Assembly: GCA_025459175.1 (NCBI GenBank)
Contig: JALORC010000034.1
Location: forward strand, 1 to 55,318
Direction: 5' to 3'
DNA: 55,318 bases
From: Planctomycetota bacterium
GTDB lineage: Bacteria; Planctomycetota; UBA1135; UBA2386
The position numbers and the translations under genes are program-made. The stretch's first letter is position 1; each line of letters opens with the position of its first letter. The notes beneath the pieces were generated by a model, which was not told where the DNA came from, searched no databases, and worked only from the letters and a program-made list of their open reading frames with translations. This document shows positions 52,524-55,318 of the stretch, piece by piece.

Positions 52524-53159
52524 TCAGGCGCGGAAGTAGAGGAAGCCGACCTGGAGGGCGCCGATCAGGACCCCGAGCACGCCGCCGAGGACTTCGATCG
52601 AGCGCAGTTCCTTGGCCGCGACCTCGAGGATCAGGGACTCGAGCTTCTCGACCGAGAACGCGGCGACCTTCTTCTCGACCAGCGCCGGCACGTCGAGGCC
52701 CTTGGCAAGGCCGCGTTCGACCTCGTCGATGACGGCCTCCTTGTGCTTCATGATGCCGTCGACGATCGAGTTGCGGATGTCGCGCACGCGTTCCTCGGTC
52801 AGGAAGCCGCCGATCAGCGGCAGGCCGCGCAGTTCCTGCACCTTCGGCCCGAGCCCGCGGTCGAGCACGTTGGCGAGGATGCCGGTGAAGTCGAGCTTGT
52901 TGAGGCTCTTGACGACGTCCTTGTGCTCGACCAGGTGGGTGCCGACGACGCGGCCGATCGCCTGCGCGAGGTCCTGCTGCCGCCGGGCGACGAGGCCCTG
53001 CACGCGGATGCCGAGGAAGCGGCGCGGCTTGATCGGCCGGAAGATCATCTTCACGGCCAGCCAGTTGGTGCTCCAACCGATCAGGCCGCCGATCGCGGGG
53101 ATGGTGATCCAGGTCCAGAGATCAGGGGATGCCATCGTGGGGGGGAGCAGTATTGCCAT
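52524..53159 (-). CDS. DUF445-family membrane protein
   Basis: A 211-residue protein of the DUF445 family: IPAIGGLIGWSTNWLAVKMI near the N-terminus, FRPIKPRRFLGIRVQGLVAR, and a long amphipathic helical middle with repeated hydrophobic heptads. A C-terminal helix VLGGVLGVLIGALQVGFLYF closes it. Two membrane helices bracket the helical part. The ATG at 53159 has a GGAGG five bases upstream; a TTG start further out and a later ATG are less likely. DUF445 proteins are of unknown biochemical role, linked in some bacteria to cell envelope structure. Confidence 0.88.
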   Translation of the reverse strand: MAILLPPTMASPDLWTWITIPAIGGLIGWSTNWLAVKMIFRPIKPRRFLGIRVQGLVARRQQDLAQAIGRVVGTHLVEHKDVVKSLNKLDFTGILANVLDRGLGPKVQELRGLPLIGGFLTEERVRDIRNSIVDGIMKHKEAVIDEVERGLAKGLDVPALVEKKVAAFSVEKLESLILEVAAKELRSIEVLGGVLGVLIGALQVGFLYFRA

Positions 53160-53228
53160 TCCCGCCTCCAGGCTCAACGGCGGCGGTCGTCGCCAGCGAC
53201 GTAGTTTTCGCGGCAGCGAGCGCGCAAC

Positions 53229-53630
53229 TCAGGCGAGGGGCACCGCCCCGGTGAAGTGATGGCCGAGACCTTCCAGCGCCGTGCGCGCGGCGGTGAAGCG
53301 GTCGGCCGACACCAGCAGCCAGTCGGTGTCGTGGGTCGAGATCACGAACACCGGCACGCCGGCCGCGGCCAGGGCGCCGCACAGGGAAGCCAGGATGCCG
53401 ATCGTCGTCATCGGCACCGTGCCCTCGATGCCGAACGCGATCTTGTCGCGCTCGTGCTGCACTCCGGCGGGCACGTGTGCCTGGGCGCAGACGATCGACA
53501 GCTCGTCCTTGGTGCGGCTCGTGGTCACGAACGAGCCCGTGGCCCAGGCCGGCATCGCGGCCGCGGCTGCCAGGCGACAGATGGCCAGGCGTCGCTCGTG
53601 CACGCAGAATCGGAACGTCGGCGCGCTCAT
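53229..53630 (-). CDS. ACT-domain protein
   Basis: A 133-residue cytoplasmic protein. The C-terminal 70 residues form an ACT-like pattern: FGIEGTVPMTTIGILASLCG, then ALAAAGVPVFVISTHDTDWL and LVSADRFTAARTALEGLGHH. This is the class of stand-alone ACT proteins that bind small ligands, often amino acids. The ligand is not predictable. The start was set at MSAPTFRF (53630). It is divergent from the PHP lipoprotein gene, with an 84-base shared upstream region. Confidence 0.85.
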   Translation of the reverse strand: MSAPTFRFCVHERRLAICRLAAAAAMPAWATGSFVTTSRTKDELSIVCAQAHVPAGVQHERDKIAFGIEGTVPMTTIGILASLCGALAAAGVPVFVISTHDTDWLLVSADRFTAARTALEGLGHHFTGAVPLA

Positions 53631-53676
53631 GCCCGGATTGCACGCTCGGTGCCCTCGGGCTGCAAGGGCGAAGAAT

Positions 53677-53698
53677 GGCAGCGAACGGCCACGCTGCC
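53677..53698. promoter_or_regulatory. Inverted repeat in the divergent ACT/PHP promoter region
   Basis: GGCAGCG (53677-53683) and CGCTGCC (53692-53698) are perfect seven-base arms with an eight-base spacer, 17 bases before the PHP gene ATG. This could be an operator acting on one or both genes. Confidence 0.35.
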
Positions 53699-53714
53699 GG
53701 GCGATAGTGGCGGC

Positions 53715-54908
53715 ATGCGCCCGTCTTCGTTGCTGCGTCGAGCGCGACCTTCGCTGCTGCTCCTGCTGGGTTCGTGTTCGGCGTTGACGACGGTGTTCCC
53801 GGACGCCCCGCCGCGGCCGCATCCGCCGCGTCCCGTCGCCGGCACCCCGTTCGTCGACTGCAAGGGCATCGTGCACTGCCACAGTCATCTGTCGCACGAC
53901 TCCGACGGCACGATCGAGGCGATCGCGGCGGCCTGTCGCGATGCCGGCATCGACTTCGTCGTGATGACCGACCACCAGACCGAGGCGTCGATCCGCGACG
54001 GGGTACGCGGCATGGTCGGCGACACGCTGTTCGTCGTCGGTGCCGAGGTGCGCAGCCCCCAGGGCACGCTGCTCTGTTTCCCGTTGCTGCGCCCGTTGCG
54101 GCGCTTCCAGCACCCGGCGTTGCTCGCGCGCGAGGCGGCCGAGCAGGGTGGCCTCGCCTTCGTCTGCCACGGCGAGCTGTGGAAGATCCCGTTCGCGGTG
54201 CCGGGGCTGCACGGCGCCGAGATCGTCAATCTCCACGCCGGGGCGATGACGGCGAACAAGCTCGGCACGCTCGCCACCGGCCTGTTCCTGCCGATGCGGC
54301 TGTTGTGCGAGCGTCTGTGCGTGCAGGACCCACCGGTGTTCGCGGCGTGGGACACCGCGCTGGCGGCGATGCACCCGTTCACGCCGGTCGGCGGCAACGA
54401 CGCTCACGCCAACGTGCGCGTGTTCGGGCCGTTGGGCGGCACGCTCGGCACCTACCGCGAGATCTTCCTGACACTGAGTACGCACGTGTTGGCCGAACGG
54501 CTCGACGAAGCGAGTCTGGTGGCTGCGTTCGCCGCGGGCCGCACCTATGTGTCGTTCGACGCGAACGGTGACGGCACCGGCTTCGACTTCCGCGCCGTCG
54601 ACGGCTCGGGTGGCGTGCACCTGGCCGGTGCCACCGTGCCGGCGCCGGCCGAGCTCAGGGTGCTCGCGCCGGCGGTCGGTCGGATCCGTCTGCTGCGCGA
54701 TGGCGTCGAGCAGCACACGCGCCGCGCCGACAACTTGCGGGTATCGGCGCCCGAGCCGGGCATCTGGCGCGTCGAGGTCGCGACCGAGACCGGTGCGCCG
54801 TGGCTGTTCTCCGGTTCGATCCGAGTACTGCCGGCGGCCACCGCGACCGTCATCCACGTGGCTCAGAAGTCCCAGGCCATGCCGACCCACATTCTCGCTT
54901 CGTTCTGA
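53715..54908 (+). CDS. PHP-domain lipoprotein (predicted metal-dependent phosphoesterase)
   Basis: A 397-residue protein. Residues 14-21 (LLLLLGSC) form a lipobox with Cys21, so it is probably a lipoprotein. From about residue 50 it is a PHP domain: HCHSHLSHDSDGTIEAI, FVVMTDHQTEA, VVGAEVRSPQG, FVCHGELWK and PVGGNDAHANVR, which supply the His/Asp metal ligands. The family cleaves phosphoesters with divalent metals. A beta-sandwich-like tail (VEVATETGAPWLFSGSIRVL) follows. PHP enzymes are commonly cytoplasmic; export is less usual but clear here. Its 3' end overlaps the opposite-strand outer-membrane gene by about 46 bases. Confidence 0.88.
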   Translation: MRPSSLLRRARPSLLLLLGSCSALTTVFPDAPPRPHPPRPVAGTPFVDCKGIVHCHSHLSHDSDGTIEAIAAACRDAGIDFVVMTDHQTEASIRDGVRGMVGDTLFVVGAEVRSPQGTLLCFPLLRPLRRFQHPALLAREAAEQGGLAFVCHGELWKIPFAVPGLHGAEIVNLHAGAMTANKLGTLATGLFLPMRLLCERLCVQDPPVFAAWDTALAAMHPFTPVGGNDAHANVRVFGPLGGTLGTYREIFLTLSTHVLAERLDEASLVAAFAAGRTYVSFDANGDGTGFDFRAVDGSGGVHLAGATVPAPAELRVLAPAVGRIRLLRDGVEQHTRRADNLRVSAPEPGIWRVEVATETGAPWLFSGSIRVLPAATATVIHVAQKSQAMPTHILASF

Positions 54909-55318
54909 CTCGGGTTGCGCTCGTTGTCGCGCCCGAGCGCGTTGGAGGTGTGGTGGTAGGTCACGCCGGTCAGCACGCTGGTGCCGGCCGCGATCGGCAG
55001 TTCGATGCCGCCGCCGAAGCCGAACGTGAAGTTCCACACGGTGCCACCGGGCGGGATGTGCTCGGTGGCCTGTTGGAAGCCGGCGGTGCCGTCGACGAAC
55101 AGCGGCCAGTCGCGGACCGGATGGATGCGCAGCAGGCCTTCGAGTTCGCAGCTGAAGACATCGCGACCGGGCGTCCACCAGGTGACCAGGTTGGTGCCGA
55201 GGCCCAACGCGACGGTGTCGCTGAAGTGGCGTCCGACGTGCAGGCCGAAGCCGGAGTTGTCGACCTCGCCGTTGCCGTCCCAGAAGAACGACTTCTGCAG
55301 GATCGGGATGCCGTAGTG
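54863..55318 (-). CDS. PagL-like outer-membrane acyloxyacyl hydrolase (5' end outside the window)
   Basis: The frame is open from the right window edge to a stop at 54863, about 151 residues. Alternating strands such as NFTFGFGGGIELPI and the end ARMWVGMAWDF, finishing in Phe, suit an outer-membrane beta-barrel. The block VTYHHTSNALGRDNERNPSQ resembles the PagL (lipid A 3-O-deacylase) His-Ser motif H.SN. If right, the enzyme trims lipid A at the cell surface. It overlaps the convergent PHP gene by 46 bases at their 3' ends. The N-terminus and signal peptide are missing from the window, and the family call is moderate. Confidence 0.75.
   Translation of the reverse strand, partial: HYGIPILQKSFFWDGNGEVDNSGFGLHVGRHFSDTVALGLGTNLVTWWTPGRDVFSCELEGLLRIHPVRDWPLFVDGTAGFQQATEHIPPGGTVWNFTFGFGGGIELPIAAGTSVLTGVTYHHTSNALGRDNERNPSQNEARMWVGMAWDF

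Overview
The window is GC-rich bacterial chromosome (roughly 70% by eye, not computed) and carries about 46 protein genes, most of them tightly packed. I infer a Planctomycetota-like organism. The signs are two small ECF-type sigma factors, one beside a very large membrane serine/threonine kinase; many exported proteins with HEAT, VWA, Ig-like or propeller-like repeats; a DUF3299 protein; and flagellar hook genes with long insertions. No rRNA, tRNA, CRISPR array or insertion sequence was seen.

Layout. (1) 1-13501, minus strand: a flagellar hook/rod/ring operon in transcription order fliK, flgD, flgE, flgF-like, flgG, flgA, flgH, flgI, flgJ (rod-binding domain only), flgN-like, flgK, flgL, a short FliE-like protein and a GNAT acetyltransferase that runs off the left edge. 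(2) 13502-13785: a divergent control region with a sigma-54-type promoter facing fliK, three near-identical palindromes behind it, and a sigma-28-type promoter facing a flgM-like anti-sigma gene. (3) 14179-17954: an exported HEAT/VWA protein coupled to an exported methyltransferase/TIM-barrel fusion. (4) 17982-20401: a DUF4143 ATPase with palindromes at its start, and a DegT-type aminotransferase. (5) 20508-23175: a lower-GC island with an ECF-like sigma factor containing a C10 tract, a Cys-rich secreted protein and an exported Ig-like protein. (6) 23298-35280, minus strand: an outsized GlmS-like enzyme, a HEAT-like exported protein, DUF3299, PPK2, two zinc-ribbon proteins, an exported cyclophilin and a carboxypeptidase-regulatory-like protein.

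(7) 35503-42324, plus strand: the most interesting locus. Four overlapping genes encode an exported repeat protein, a CobN/Mg-chelatase-family protein with an N-terminal export signal and a C-terminal membrane anchor, an ExbB/TolQ/MotA-like channel protein and a DUF2149 protein. It looks like a membrane-attached, possibly proton-motive-force-coupled tetrapyrrole chelatase or de-chelatase, not a vitamin B12 synthesis complex. (8) 42418-45152: a membrane histidine kinase and an NtrC-type sigma-54 activator. (9) 45234-50841: a eukaryote-like cyclophilin, an ECF sigma factor, a secreted unknown and a serine/threonine kinase. (10) 50891-55318: a small unknown protein, an exported PDZ-like protein, DUF445, an ACT-domain protein, a PHP lipoprotein and a partial PagL-like outer-membrane protein.

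How they fit together: the flagellar promoters imply a sigma-54 then sigma-28/FlgM cascade, and the only sigma-54 activator visible here lies 30 kb away; whether it serves the flagellum is unknown. Start codons were chosen from overlaps, Shine-Dalgarno matches and signal peptides, and all domain assignments are from reading the sequence, without database searches.
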